From: Chlamydiota bacterium | GTDB taxonomy: Bacteria > Chlamydiota > Chlamydiia > Chlamydiales > JAAZZY01 | Reading direction: 5' to 3' | Assembly: GCA_022601345.1 (NCBI GenBank) | Contig: JAJACU010000034.1 | Coordinates: 1-57,565, forward strand | Length of the DNA stretch: 57,565 nt | In this document: piece after piece, positions 19,328 to 27,374 of the stretch | Numbering within the stretch: the first letter of the stretch is position 1 | Layout: each line of letters starts with the position of its first letter | Notes under the pieces: model-generated | Seen by the model: the letters and a program-made list of their open reading frames with translations, nothing else | What the model was told of the DNA's origin: nothing | The model's database searches: none | Made by a program: the position numbers and the translations under genes

Positions 19328-21919
19328 ATGCGCTTAATACCTAATTACATAAAAACTATTTTTAGCCTTTGTTTAGTCACATCATTTTACACTTTTGCAA
19401 ATGATACCCAAGAAGCAACTCATCACTCTGAGATAGCAGCTACGCATTCCTCAGAAATCAAAACAACCCCCACTTCTTATCAACCTCAAAACAAATGGAT
19501 GCCCTACTTTAATTGGGTGGGAGATTTTCAGAAAAAAGAAGCTGTGTTTTCAGAGGTAAATATTGGAATTGGGTTCTTATACTATATTGATGTTCAGGGA
19601 AATCTAGGCAACCAACCTCCATTCCTATTTAGTATGATTGGATCTACACCTGATAAAAGAGACCTTAGCTATAGCAAAACTCCCCTTTTTGAATACATTG
19701 TGGGCTATCGATTTTCAAACTGGTTTAAAACTGCAATTTCATATCAAAATCAATCGAATATTTATGTTCAGACTCGTTCACTTCTTTCAACAAATGGAAC
19801 AGATCCAACAGCGCGCATACAGTTTAATTCAGATCTCCAACTCAATTCTTTAATGGCTAAATTTTATTTTGAGCTCCCATGGCCAATGGTCGTAAAAACA
19901 ATGGCTTTTTCACTATATGGCGCAGGAGCTACTGGTGTAAGTTGGCAGAGTTGGTCCAACATCACTGACCGCATTTTCCAAACGCAAAGCCCAGCCCTAC
20001 CAGGACCTGATTTTGTAAGTGCCGATGTTCCTTATCGCCAAAAAACAATAGCAAACGTCGGAGCTATGGCAGATGCGGGCTTTCGAGTGCATTCGGCATA
20101 TCCTAATTCAAATTTTTCAATGACTGCGGGTTGTAAGTACAACTATTGGGGTCAAACTAGAAACCTTGGAAAATTTGACCAACAAGGAAACTTTAAACGC
20201 GGTTTGACAAAACCTTTTAAGATCAAAACTCTCTATTCTTTTGCCCCCTACATAGGCTTGCATTGGAACTTCCCCGTAACAAAAGGCTATATGATTAATG
20301 GCCAAAGCACACAAACAGATGAAATGTTTTTTTCATCGCCTAAAATGGTTTACAAGCAACCTTGTGTGACAGCTCAGGTAAACATAGGCCCTAGTTTCCT
20401 ATACTTCTCTAAGCTACGAGGAAATTTGGCTTGTCAACCCCAAGAGCTATTCTTTGGATCAGGAACCTCAATTCCTCTAGACCGCCGCCTATCTTATACT
20501 AAATCTCCACTACTTGAGTGTTTGTTGGGCTACAGAGTAAGCAGATGGCTAGAGCTAGGCATCTCATACTTATACCAAAATGAAACAATGATCTTGTCTC
20601 GCTGGCTTCCAGGTAGGGGTCCACAAGTATTTGATTCTTCACTAAATCAATTTAAGTCGTACCTTAACCTTAATGCCTTTATGGCCAAACTCTCTTGTGA
20701 CCTCATTACCGGTGTCATTCAAAATATGGCCCTGACTCCTTTCATCAGTGCTGGAGTTGGACCTTCTTGGCAAAGCTGGACAGATATCAAAATTGAAAGA
20801 ACATCTGTTCTTAGCGGTGCATATAGAAATAACTTCTTATATCTAAGAGACACCATCGTTGCCAATGCCTCATGGATGGCAGATGCCGGCTTAAAAATAA
20901 GAAATGCAAACCCTGATTTCTTATTCTCTTTAGTAGCCGGCTGCAGATACAATCAATGGGGTCAAGTTAGAAACATTGGTAATGTTGAGAATCAAAATGG
21001 TCTTTCAATGGGCCTTGTAAAACCCATTAAAGCAAAGATTTTGTATTCATTTTCACCCTACTTGGGTATGCAATGGGATTTCCCAGTTTGTTATAATTAC
21101 AAAATCAATTCAAAAGTAACAACCACTTGGGCCCCCTATATCACTAATGTCAAAAACTTACAGAAAAGATTTAGCTTAATGACCCAAGTAAACATTGGTC
21201 CGGGCATATTAATCTTTGATAAAATTAGAGGAAACCTAGGTGGAGTTCCCTCTGTAAACTTCACCCAGCATGGAGAAAGCCCATTTGCAGGACACCTTAG
21301 ATATAATATTACTCCAGTGTATGAATTTGTTCTCGGATACCGTTTTTTGCAATGGTTCAAGAGTGCTATTGCCTATCAAACACAAAAGAGTATCTTTGTC
21401 TCTACAGCTCCATTAACAGGTGCAGATGCCCGCACTTTTGGAGGTGCGCCTCTTCGCGGAGTTAAGAATCAGCTTAGATCACATTTAACTCTAGATTCAT
21501 TTATGCTCAAATTCTACTTTGAGCTACCTTATCCACTGATCTTCAAAGGATACGCAATCTCACCTTATATCGCTGGGGGTAATGGTGTAAGCTGGCAAAG
21601 CTGGACCAATACTGTTGTCAACCGCTTGATTAATGCTGAAAACTCAGTTGGGCTCAGCTCAATGAATCAATCTATTCGTCAAAAAATCATTGCTAACTAC
21701 GCATGGATGGCAGAAGGTGGATTCCGTGTATTCAATGCTTCTCCTAATTTTCCTTTTTCAGGAGTTTTTGGATGTAAATACATTCAATGGGGACAGACAA
21801 GAAATATTGGAAAGCTAGATCAACAGGCAAATAACATGCGCCTTGGCCTTCTTCGCCCTTTTAAAATAAAAGTTTTAGGATCTATTACACCTTTTGTAGG
21901 ACTTCAGTGGAACTTTTAG
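19328..21919 (+). CDS. MOMP-like outer membrane protein with three tandem barrel repeats, second copy
   Basis: This 863-residue paralogue of the preceding gene has a signal peptide (MRLIPNYIKTIFSLCLVTSFYTFA), a short Thr/Ser/His-rich spacer and three repeats of the same design. Each repeat starts at a NIGI/NIGP-type strand, carries FEYIVGYRFSNWFKTAISYQ-like, GVSWQSWSN-like and GCKYNYWGQTRNLGKFDQQG-like strands, and ends at HWNFP, QWDFP or QWNF. The last residue is Phe, as expected for assembly by the BAM machinery. The start follows GAGGAAAT. The 93-base gap after the first copy contains AT-rich sequence that could hold a promoter, so joint or separate expression are both possible. The likely role is a porin or major cell-wall protein of the infectious stage. 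Confidence 0.85.
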   Translation: MRLIPNYIKTIFSLCLVTSFYTFANDTQEATHHSEIAATHSSEIKTTPTSYQPQNKWMPYFNWVGDFQKKEAVFSEVNIGIGFLYYIDVQGNLGNQPPFLFSMIGSTPDKRDLSYSKTPLFEYIVGYRFSNWFKTAISYQNQSNIYVQTRSLLSTNGTDPTARIQFNSDLQLNSLMAKFYFELPWPMVVKTMAFSLYGAGATGVSWQSWSNITDRIFQTQSPALPGPDFVSADVPYRQKTIANVGAMADAGFRVHSAYPNSNFSMTAGCKYNYWGQTRNLGKFDQQGNFKRGLTKPFKIKTLYSFAPYIGLHWNFPVTKGYMINGQSTQTDEMFFSSPKMVYKQPCVTAQVNIGPSFLYFSKLRGNLACQPQELFFGSGTSIPLDRRLSYTKSPLLECLLGYRVSRWLELGISYLYQNETMILSRWLPGRGPQVFDSSLNQFKSYLNLNAFMAKLSCDLITGVIQNMALTPFISAGVGPSWQSWTDIKIERTSVLSGAYRNNFLYLRDTIVANASWMADAGLKIRNANPDFLFSLVAGCRYNQWGQVRNIGNVENQNGLSMGLVKPIKAKILYSFSPYLGMQWDFPVCYNYKINSKVTTTWAPYITNVKNLQKRFSLMTQVNIGPGILIFDKIRGNLGGVPSVNFTQHGESPFAGHLRYNITPVYEFVLGYRFLQWFKSAIAYQTQKSIFVSTAPLTGADARTFGGAPLRGVKNQLRSHLTLDSFMLKFYFELPYPLIFKGYAISPYIAGGNGVSWQSWTNTVVNRLINAENSVGLSSMNQSIRQKIIANYAWMAEGGFRVFNASPNFPFSGVFGCKYIQWGQTRNIGKLDQQANNMRLGLLRPFKIKVLGSITPFVGLQWNF
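19542..21919 (+). repeat. three in-gene tandem repeats of the second copy
   Basis: Units run at about 19542-20277, 20367-21084 and 21179-21919, with the same internal motif order as in the upstream gene. Linkers between units carry a Lys/Thr-rich segment (for example YKINSKVTTTWAPY before the third). Boundaries are approximate. Confidence 0.8.
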
Positions 21920-21970
21920 CTATCATTTAGGTTCCTTGCGCATTTTTCCTTTTTCAAAATATTGAAATAA

Positions 21971-22007
21971 TTCTCCTTTTTTGGTAATTTCTTCCAAAAA
22001 AGGAGAA
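21971..22007 (+). promoter_or_regulatory. hairpin enclosing the htrA ribosome binding site
   Basis: TTCTCCTTTTTTGG (21971-21984) is perfectly complementary to CCAAAAAAGGAGAA (21994-22007), a 14-bp stem with a 9-base loop. The right arm contains the AAGGAG Shine-Dalgarno of htrA, whose ATG is at 22014. No T-run follows, so it does not look like a terminator on the plus strand. It could keep htrA mRNA untranslated until melted or bound, in the manner of an RNA thermometer; that role is inference. Confidence 0.65.
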
Positions 22008-22013
22008 CTTACA

Positions 22014-23441
22014 ATGAGACTTAGAAGTTTAACAATTCTTTGCTTTTGCCTTATTAGCTGCTTACAACTCAATGCTTTTGGCAAGCCTCTTACACCACCT
22101 ATGACCAATTCTTCTAAACAATCTTCTCCCATAACAGTACTAAAGGAAGTCTCAGAGGGATTTTCACAAGTCGCTGAAAATGCGATTCCTGCTGTAGTAA
22201 GCATCAAAGCTAGTTTTGAGTCGCATAATTCAAGCAACCCTGAATTCAACGATTTCTTTTACCATTTTTTTGGTTCAGTTCCTCAACAAACAGAGCCTAC
22301 TGAAGGGTTTGGATCGGGATTTTTTGTATCTGATGACGGTTATATTTTAACGAACAACCATTTAGTAAAAAATGCAACTGAAATTAAAGTTACCCTTCAT
22401 GATGGCAATGAATACGATGCAGAAATAGTAGGAAGCGATCCCAATACAGAAGTTGCTCTTATTAAAGTTAAGGGTAAAAATTTTCCTTTTTTAGCCCTTG
22501 CAGACTCTGACAAAGTAAAAATTGGGCAATGGGCTATCGCCATTGGCAATCCCCTCCAGTTTGAGGCATCAGTCACTGTTGGGGTAATTAGCGCAGTTGG
22601 ACGAAACAGTATTGGTAATTCACGTTGGAAAAATTACATACAAACAGATGCGGCAATTAACCCTGGAAGTTCAGGAGGTCCCCTTTTAAATATTAACGGA
22701 GAAGTTGTTGGAATTAACACAGCCATCGTAACTAAAACAGGGGGTTACATGGGCCTAAGTTTTGCAATTCCAAGTAATATAGCAAAACATATTGCAGAAC
22801 AATTATTTGACCAAGGTTACATAGAAACTGGATACCTTGGTATATGTGCGCAGCCTCTTACCCCTGACCTTGCTAAAGCCCTTAATCTTGATTCTCATCA
22901 TGGTGTAGTTATTGTAGAAGTAACAGCTGATTCCCCTGCTCAAAAAGCAGGGCTACTGCAACAAGATGTTATTTTAAAATTTAACGGGAAGCCTTTGACA
23001 AATCAGGTGAATTTAACACACGAAGTCTCTTTGTTAAAACCAGGAACTAAAGTCACTTTAACTATTAATCGAGATGGGAAAGTTAAGCAGCTTAATGCCA
23101 CTATTGGCTTGCATCCATCAGACCAAGAGGGAGCAAGCGCAACAACAATTCCCTCTCAAAATGCTTTGGGCATTACTGTAGAGAACTTGACCCCTGAATA
23201 CGAAAGCAGGTTTGGATATGAACATCTAAATGGAGTTATAATTACACAAGTAAAACCTAACTCTCAAATAGCCATAGCATCTATACGCCCAGGGACTTTG
23301 ATTCTTTCAGTGAACAGACACAAAGTAAATAATGTTCAAGAATTTGAAAAATATTTAGCAGAATCTGCAAAAAATAAGCGTGTTCTTCTTTTAGTTCGCT
23401 ATGGTAAGATCACGAGATATGTAACGATCAATATGAAGTAA
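22014..23441 (+). CDS. htrA: HtrA/DegP-family periplasmic protease-chaperone
   Basis: The protein is 475 residues: signal peptide (1-22, MRLRSLTILCFCLISCLQLNAFG), a trypsin-like domain (about 45-255), and two PDZ domains (about 265-365 and 385-475). The catalytic His116 is in TNNHLV and Ser220 is in INPGSSGGPL. The position of the catalytic Asp in HtrA proteins (TDLAV or SDIAL) is Glu146 here (DPNTEVALI; GAA at 22449-22451). Protease activity may therefore be weakened or changed, while PDZ and chaperone functions should remain. The position matches chlamydial htrA (CT823). The start was chosen for the AAGGAG and the signal peptide; a TTG at 21981 is also open but lies inside the hairpin. Confidence 0.93.
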   Translation: MRLRSLTILCFCLISCLQLNAFGKPLTPPMTNSSKQSSPITVLKEVSEGFSQVAENAIPAVVSIKASFESHNSSNPEFNDFFYHFFGSVPQQTEPTEGFGSGFFVSDDGYILTNNHLVKNATEIKVTLHDGNEYDAEIVGSDPNTEVALIKVKGKNFPFLALADSDKVKIGQWAIAIGNPLQFEASVTVGVISAVGRNSIGNSRWKNYIQTDAAINPGSSGGPLLNINGEVVGINTAIVTKTGGYMGLSFAIPSNIAKHIAEQLFDQGYIETGYLGICAQPLTPDLAKALNLDSHHGVVIVEVTADSPAQKAGLLQQDVILKFNGKPLTNQVNLTHEVSLLKPGTKVTLTINRDGKVKQLNATIGLHPSDQEGASATTIPSQNALGITVENLTPEYESRFGYEHLNGVIITQVKPNSQIAIASIRPGTLILSVNRHKVNNVQEFEKYLAESAKNKRVLLLVRYGKITRYVTINMK

Positions 23442-23444
23442 TAT

Positions 23445-25001
23445 ATGCTTAGTGAACACCTTCAAAATATTCAAAGTCTCTCCTATGGGATGGATATTAT
23501 TATTGTTTCTGTAACTTCAAGTCACGAAGAAGTATTTTGGCAAAAGCGTTTAGACCAAATGCGCGGTCAAATTGTTAAGGATAATGCTTTAATTATTACA
23601 GTTGTAGAAGACTGGAAAAATGGAGCAGGCAATGCTCTTGGAACGTTTTACGCTTTTACAAAAGCCAACGAGCTGGCTCAAAAAAAATATCATGTCGATC
23701 TCATAGAAAAACTCAAAGCAAATGGCTCTATTGCTATTTATCACACCGCAGGAAAAGGAACGCGCTTAACTCCAATGACAGGCTGTGAATACAATAGCAA
23801 GTCACGCATCAAACTTATTGGACGACTTTGGAGAAAAAATTACTCTACGCCTATTACACTTTTAGAAGCTGTTATTAAACAAACATCTATCCTTGCTCCA
23901 CACCGAAAAGGCAGGCTGAGCGTCTTTTGGGGAGATCAACTATTTATCCCCAGTGAATCATTAAAAGACACGACTCATGAAATAGATCTTTTAGTTAAAC
24001 CAATCGAGCATCGCCCAACTGAACAAGAATGGCTCGAAAATGGCTACTCCAAATACGGGTTTGTGATTGTCAATCCTAACGGTGAGATGAAACAACTAGA
24101 AAAACTCTCATATCAAGACTTTTCAAATCTCTCACTCAAAAATGATGAAAAACTTGCATTTAGTCTGGGATCTTTCTCCTTATCTGAAAGAATTTTGTCA
24201 GATTTTCTAAAATTGTTTTCTACTGAGCTTGATCAAAAATCAGACTCTTTTGATAGCGACCCTCATCTTTGGATGCCACTATCATTAGAAAAAAAACTCT
24301 ACAGCAGTATCCTTAAAAGCAAAGGTGCAACGCTAGAGTTTGCTCAAAGTCACTTTGATAGGTTATTCAATTTCAAAACGAGCTTCAATAAAAAATTTAC
24401 ACCTAAAACACTTCTTGGAACTTCATCAATGGGAGCAGAGACTCTGTGGTGGGACTATGGTAATATGCAATCTTACTATGAGAACTGTTTAAAGCTTGTT
24501 GAAAAAAGCCCCGAAGCTGATGCATTAAAACAATTTTTTTCAATCCCTTTGAAAAATGAAAACCGTATTACTTCATCACAACTAGAAATTGAAAATAGTA
24601 TTTTAATTAACTGCTCTATCCATAAAGGTAAAATTAAAAATTGTGTTTTAATTAATGTAACTGCTGATGAAATTAACAGCGACAGCTCTGTTCTTATTAA
24701 TACGAGTGCTCAAAGTATTGAAGCAAATGGATCTATTTTATATAATGCTCTAGAAAATGGTAAAATCTTAATTGATTCTAACCAAGTTAGAGCAGACAAT
24801 TTTTCAGAAGAAAATGGACATATTAAACTATTCAATACTATCCATCCCCACCTTCCTTGGGACCAACCCGTTGAAGGAAATCCATTGTCTTTCAAAGACC
24901 TGCATCAATTTAACCAACAAACCAATCCGGTTCAAGGGCAGCAATTAGCTCAGACGATGCACAACAAGATCAAGCAAGCCGTCTTTGACCTACAAAAGTA
25001 A
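23445..25001 (+). CDS. sugar nucleotidyltransferase-like protein with beta-helix tail
   Basis: The N-terminal part of this 518-residue protein contains a nucleotidyltransferase signature HTAGKGTRLTPMT (about residue 103-115, the GXGTRL loop that binds NTP) and FWGDQLF (the D of the metal/sugar site). The C-terminal part (about 380-470) has short hydrophobic repeats (ILINCS, VLINVT, VLINTS, ILYNAL) typical of a left-handed parallel beta-helix, as in GlmU or ADP-glucose pyrophosphorylase. A sugar-1-phosphate is the likely substrate, but which one is not clear. About 100 residues precede the GXGTRL loop, more than in common families. It starts four bases after htrA, so it is probably in the same transcript. 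Confidence 0.7.
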   Translation: MLSEHLQNIQSLSYGMDIIIVSVTSSHEEVFWQKRLDQMRGQIVKDNALIITVVEDWKNGAGNALGTFYAFTKANELAQKKYHVDLIEKLKANGSIAIYHTAGKGTRLTPMTGCEYNSKSRIKLIGRLWRKNYSTPITLLEAVIKQTSILAPHRKGRLSVFWGDQLFIPSESLKDTTHEIDLLVKPIEHRPTEQEWLENGYSKYGFVIVNPNGEMKQLEKLSYQDFSNLSLKNDEKLAFSLGSFSLSERILSDFLKLFSTELDQKSDSFDSDPHLWMPLSLEKKLYSSILKSKGATLEFAQSHFDRLFNFKTSFNKKFTPKTLLGTSSMGAETLWWDYGNMQSYYENCLKLVEKSPEADALKQFFSIPLKNENRITSSQLEIENSILINCSIHKGKIKNCVLINVTADEINSDSSVLINTSAQSIEANGSILYNALENGKILIDSNQVRADNFSEENGHIKLFNTIHPHLPWDQPVEGNPLSFKDLHQFNQQTNPVQGQQLAQTMHNKIKQAVFDLQK

Positions 25002-25009
25002 TTAGTACA

Positions 25010-26401
25010 ATGGCCACAAAAAAATCTTCCTCGAAAGTCCTTAGCATGTTCATGTTGACCATGATCAATGTGGCTGCAATTGCAAGTCTTCGCAGCTTGC
25101 CACTTGCTGCCTCATATGGTTTCAGTATCATCTTTATATACATAGCTGGTGCACTTCTTTTTCTAATACCTTCAGCTCTTGTTTCAGCTGAGCTTGCCAC
25201 AGCCTTCCACGAAACTGGGGGGATATTTTTATGGGTTGAAAAAGCATTTGGAAAGAAGTGGGGTTTCCAAGCTATTTGGATGCAGTTTATTGAAAACGTC
25301 ATTTGGTTTCCAACAGCTCTGAGCTTTGCGGCAGCGACAATTGCATATTTAATCAATCCGGCTCTTGTTCAAAATAAGATCTACATGATTGCTATGATCT
25401 TTGGGATTTTTTGGGCAACAACTATTATTAATTTACTAGGTATGAAAGCGTCAGGTTGGGTCAGCTCTGTTGGAGCTATTTTTGGAACTATTATTCCTGG
25501 TGCATTAATTATTCTACTTGGGCTCATTTGGTGGTGCATTGGAAAACCCTTAGAAATCAGTATGACTGCAGCTAATTTTTTACCTAAAATGAACATTGGT
25601 AACCTTGTTTTTACAGCTGGGATTGTCTTTAGTTTTGCGGGTATGGAAATGTCAGCTGTTCACGCCAAAGAAGTTCAAAATCCAAATAAGAACTTTCCAA
25701 GAGCTATTTTTTCATCCTCATTGATTATCGTGCTCTTATTTACCCTAGGTTCTCTAGCTATTTCATTTATTATTCCTAAAGGTGAAATTAGCTTAGTAGC
25801 AGGTGTTATGGACGCCTTTTCTCTATTCTTTAAGTCATTTAACATCCCATGGTTTACCCCTGTGTTGGCTCTTTTAGTTGCCATTGGAACAATGGCTCAA
25901 GTCAGTACTTGGCTTATTGGTCCTGTAAAAGGGATCTACGCAACTGCTGAACATGGCCTGCTTCCAAAGTTTTTTGATAAAACTAACAGCAAAAATGTCC
26001 CCTATATGGTCATTCTCTTCCAAGGCTTAGTTGTTTCAGCTTTACTTATTGTTTTTCTTATTATGCCAGATATAAATAGCTCTTACTGGCTGTTAGCTGC
26101 CCTTGCAACCCAGCTATATCTTGTAATGTATCTACTTATGTTTGCTGCGGCAATCTACCTTCGTTTTACCCAACCCAACTTAAAGCGTGCCTATAAGGTT
26201 TTTGGGGACAATAAAATTGGTATTTGCGTTGTAGCTGGAGTTGGATTTCTTGTGTCTCTTGCTGTATTCTTCCTGGGATTTGTTCCACCAGATGGAGTCA
26301 ATACAGGCAGTATTATTTTTTATGAAGGTTTCTTAATTATTGGACTTGCTCTACTTTGCTCAGTTCCCTTTTGGGCTATTAAAGCCAAAAAAAATGACTA
26401 A
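25010..26401 (+). CDS. APC-superfamily amino acid permease/antiporter
   Basis: The 463-residue protein has about 12 hydrophobic segments. Its first segment region (MINVAAIASLRSLPLAASYGFS) and the following ALVSAELATAFHETGGIFLWVEKAFG block are characteristic of the glutamate/GABA-antiporter-like branch of the APC superfamily. Import of an amino acid from the host, in exchange or with protons, is the likely role; the substrate cannot be read from the sequence. It begins eight bases after the nucleotidyltransferase-like gene, suggesting one transcript htrA to permease. C. trachomatis has a comparable protein (CT216, from memory) elsewhere in its genome. Confidence 0.85.
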   Translation: MATKKSSSKVLSMFMLTMINVAAIASLRSLPLAASYGFSIIFIYIAGALLFLIPSALVSAELATAFHETGGIFLWVEKAFGKKWGFQAIWMQFIENVIWFPTALSFAAATIAYLINPALVQNKIYMIAMIFGIFWATTIINLLGMKASGWVSSVGAIFGTIIPGALIILLGLIWWCIGKPLEISMTAANFLPKMNIGNLVFTAGIVFSFAGMEMSAVHAKEVQNPNKNFPRAIFSSSLIIVLLFTLGSLAISFIIPKGEISLVAGVMDAFSLFFKSFNIPWFTPVLALLVAIGTMAQVSTWLIGPVKGIYATAEHGLLPKFFDKTNSKNVPYMVILFQGLVVSALLIVFLIMPDINSSYWLLAALATQLYLVMYLLMFAAAIYLRFTQPNLKRAYKVFGDNKIGICVVAGVGFLVSLAVFFLGFVPPDGVNTGSIIFYEGFLIIGLALLCSVPFWAIKAKKND

Positions 26402-26590
26402 TTTAGAGCTACAGCTCTTGGACAGGAGCTTATTGGGATTTCATATGATAAGGCTTGCAATGTAAAAGCTAAAACTATTGATCATATTGTCTCGCTTGAA
26501 AAAGAAATCCAAGGAACATCTAAAACAACAGACATTTTTGGTTTTTATGTGGCAGATCACCTTAGTGCAGTCGGTCAATTTGAGGTATAG
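26402..26590 (+). pseudogene. in-frame gene remnant after the permease stop
   Basis: Directly after the permease TAA the same frame stays open for 62 codons, reading protein-like sequence (GQELIGISYDKACNVKAK ... TDIFGFYVADHLSAVGQFEV) to a TAG at 26588. There is no ATG/GTG/TTG near its beginning and no ribosome binding site, so it looks like the 3' end of a lost gene. Its last third is part of the 66-bp repeat that reappears at 27220-27285. I do not recognise the parent protein. Confidence 0.5.
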
Positions 26591-26594
26591 AAAA
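26528..26594 (+). repeat. 66-bp direct repeat, copy 1
   Basis: This copy begins ACAGACATTTTTGG and ends GAGGTATAGAAAA. It matches copy 2 at 27220-27285 with three substitutions and one single-base gap. It ends three bases before the stop of the Cys-rich gene, so the two copies bracket that gene closely. Confidence 0.9.
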
Positions 26595-26597
26595 ATC

Positions 26598-27131
26598 TTA
26601 CATTAGAGCTAACTCTCCACCATCTTCGGATTGGCTGTCTTGATACATAGGGTTACAACTTGCTGGAATATAGCAACCACTACCAAGCATCTCATCAGGT
26701 TTATGGGTAAACCGTTCTTTAACTACAGAAGTCACACGATTTGGATTACAACTAGTGTGGAAATAGTCATAGTGAGTTACTTCAGGACCTCCATAAACAT
26801 ATTTACCTACAATTTCTTCTCTATAAAAATCATTTATCTGTATGAAATTTCCAGTTGTTGATCGATTGGTTCTAAGAGCAAGATCTAAGTAATCCGAAAC
26901 TTCAAATTGTTCTACTACAGTACCAGGGCCTGCTGCTTCGTTGCGAATAAATGGCAACTGTATCATTGATGTAACATCAAAATAAGTAGAACACGGGCCT
27001 ATACTCCAAGCAGACTTTTTCCATCCTACATTAGGACCAACAAAAAAAGTTTGTTTACATGTGTCACATTTTTCATATACATTTGAATCTGGGCACGGAC
27101 CTTCAAAAGCACTCACAAAAGATAATGACAT
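26598..27131 (-). CDS. Cys-rich hypothetical, probably exported
   Basis: The 177-residue product has seven Cys (13, 22, 25, 47, 128, 153, 159), including a CDTC pair, many aromatic residues and no recognised family. The first nine residues (MSLSFVSAF) look like the end of a signal peptide. In the same frame upstream the codons read KINKVLN before this ATG, which would complete a good signal peptide, but they offer only ATA (27147-27149) as a start, as if an ATG had decayed. AAGG sits eight bases before the ATG used here. The gene lies alone between two 66-bp direct repeats in a region of gene remnants, so it may be a recent arrival or a decaying gene. Confidence 0.55.
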   Translation of the reverse strand: MSLSFVSAFEGPCPDSNVYEKCDTCKQTFFVGPNVGWKKSAWSIGPCSTYFDVTSMIQLPFIRNEAAGPGTVVEQFEVSDYLDLALRTNRSTTGNFIQINDFYREEIVGKYVYGGPEVTHYDYFHTSCNPNRVTSVVKERFTHKPDEMLGSGCYIPASCNPMYQDSQSEDGGELALM

Positions 27132-27219
27132 GTTTAAAACCTTATTTATCTTATAATGTTAAGCCTGTTGGTATATCTTTACAACTTCATATAAGAGAGT
27201 TATTAAGTTTTTTCAAATC

Positions 27220-27285
27220 ACAGACATTTTTGGTTTTTATGTGTCAGATCACTTTAGTTAGTCGGTCAATTTGAGGTATAGAAAA
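27220..27285 (+). repeat. 66-bp direct repeat, copy 2
   Basis: Near-identical to 26528-26594. Translated in the same frame as copy 1 it reads TDIFGFYVSDHFS and then meets a stop (TAG at 27259) caused by the single-base difference, so this copy is a more decayed fragment of the same ancestral coding sequence. The surrounding 243-base gap (27132-27374) holds no other gene that I can support. Confidence 0.9.
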
Positions 27286-27374
27286 GTCTACTATTATATC
27301 CTCTAATAAAGCTCCTCACTTTATTTTTGCTGCAAAACCAATTTCACGCAGCAATGAACATGCAAATATAGAGC

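Noticed and set aside
21971-22007. The hairpin as a rho-independent terminator of the outer membrane protein gene
   Set aside because: No T-run follows on the plus strand; the sequence after it leads directly into the htrA start codon.
21923-22249. Minus-strand frame opposite the htrA start
   Set aside because: Antisense shadow of the htrA signal peptide region, with no ribosome binding site.
27059-27274. Plus-strand 71-codon frame over repeat copy 2
   Set aside because: It runs antisense to the Cys-rich gene start and reads the repeat in a different frame from the remnant protein.
26528-27285. Insertion sequence flanked by terminal repeats
   Set aside because: The repeats are direct, not inverted, the gene between them has no transposase features, and 66 bp is too long for a target-site duplication.
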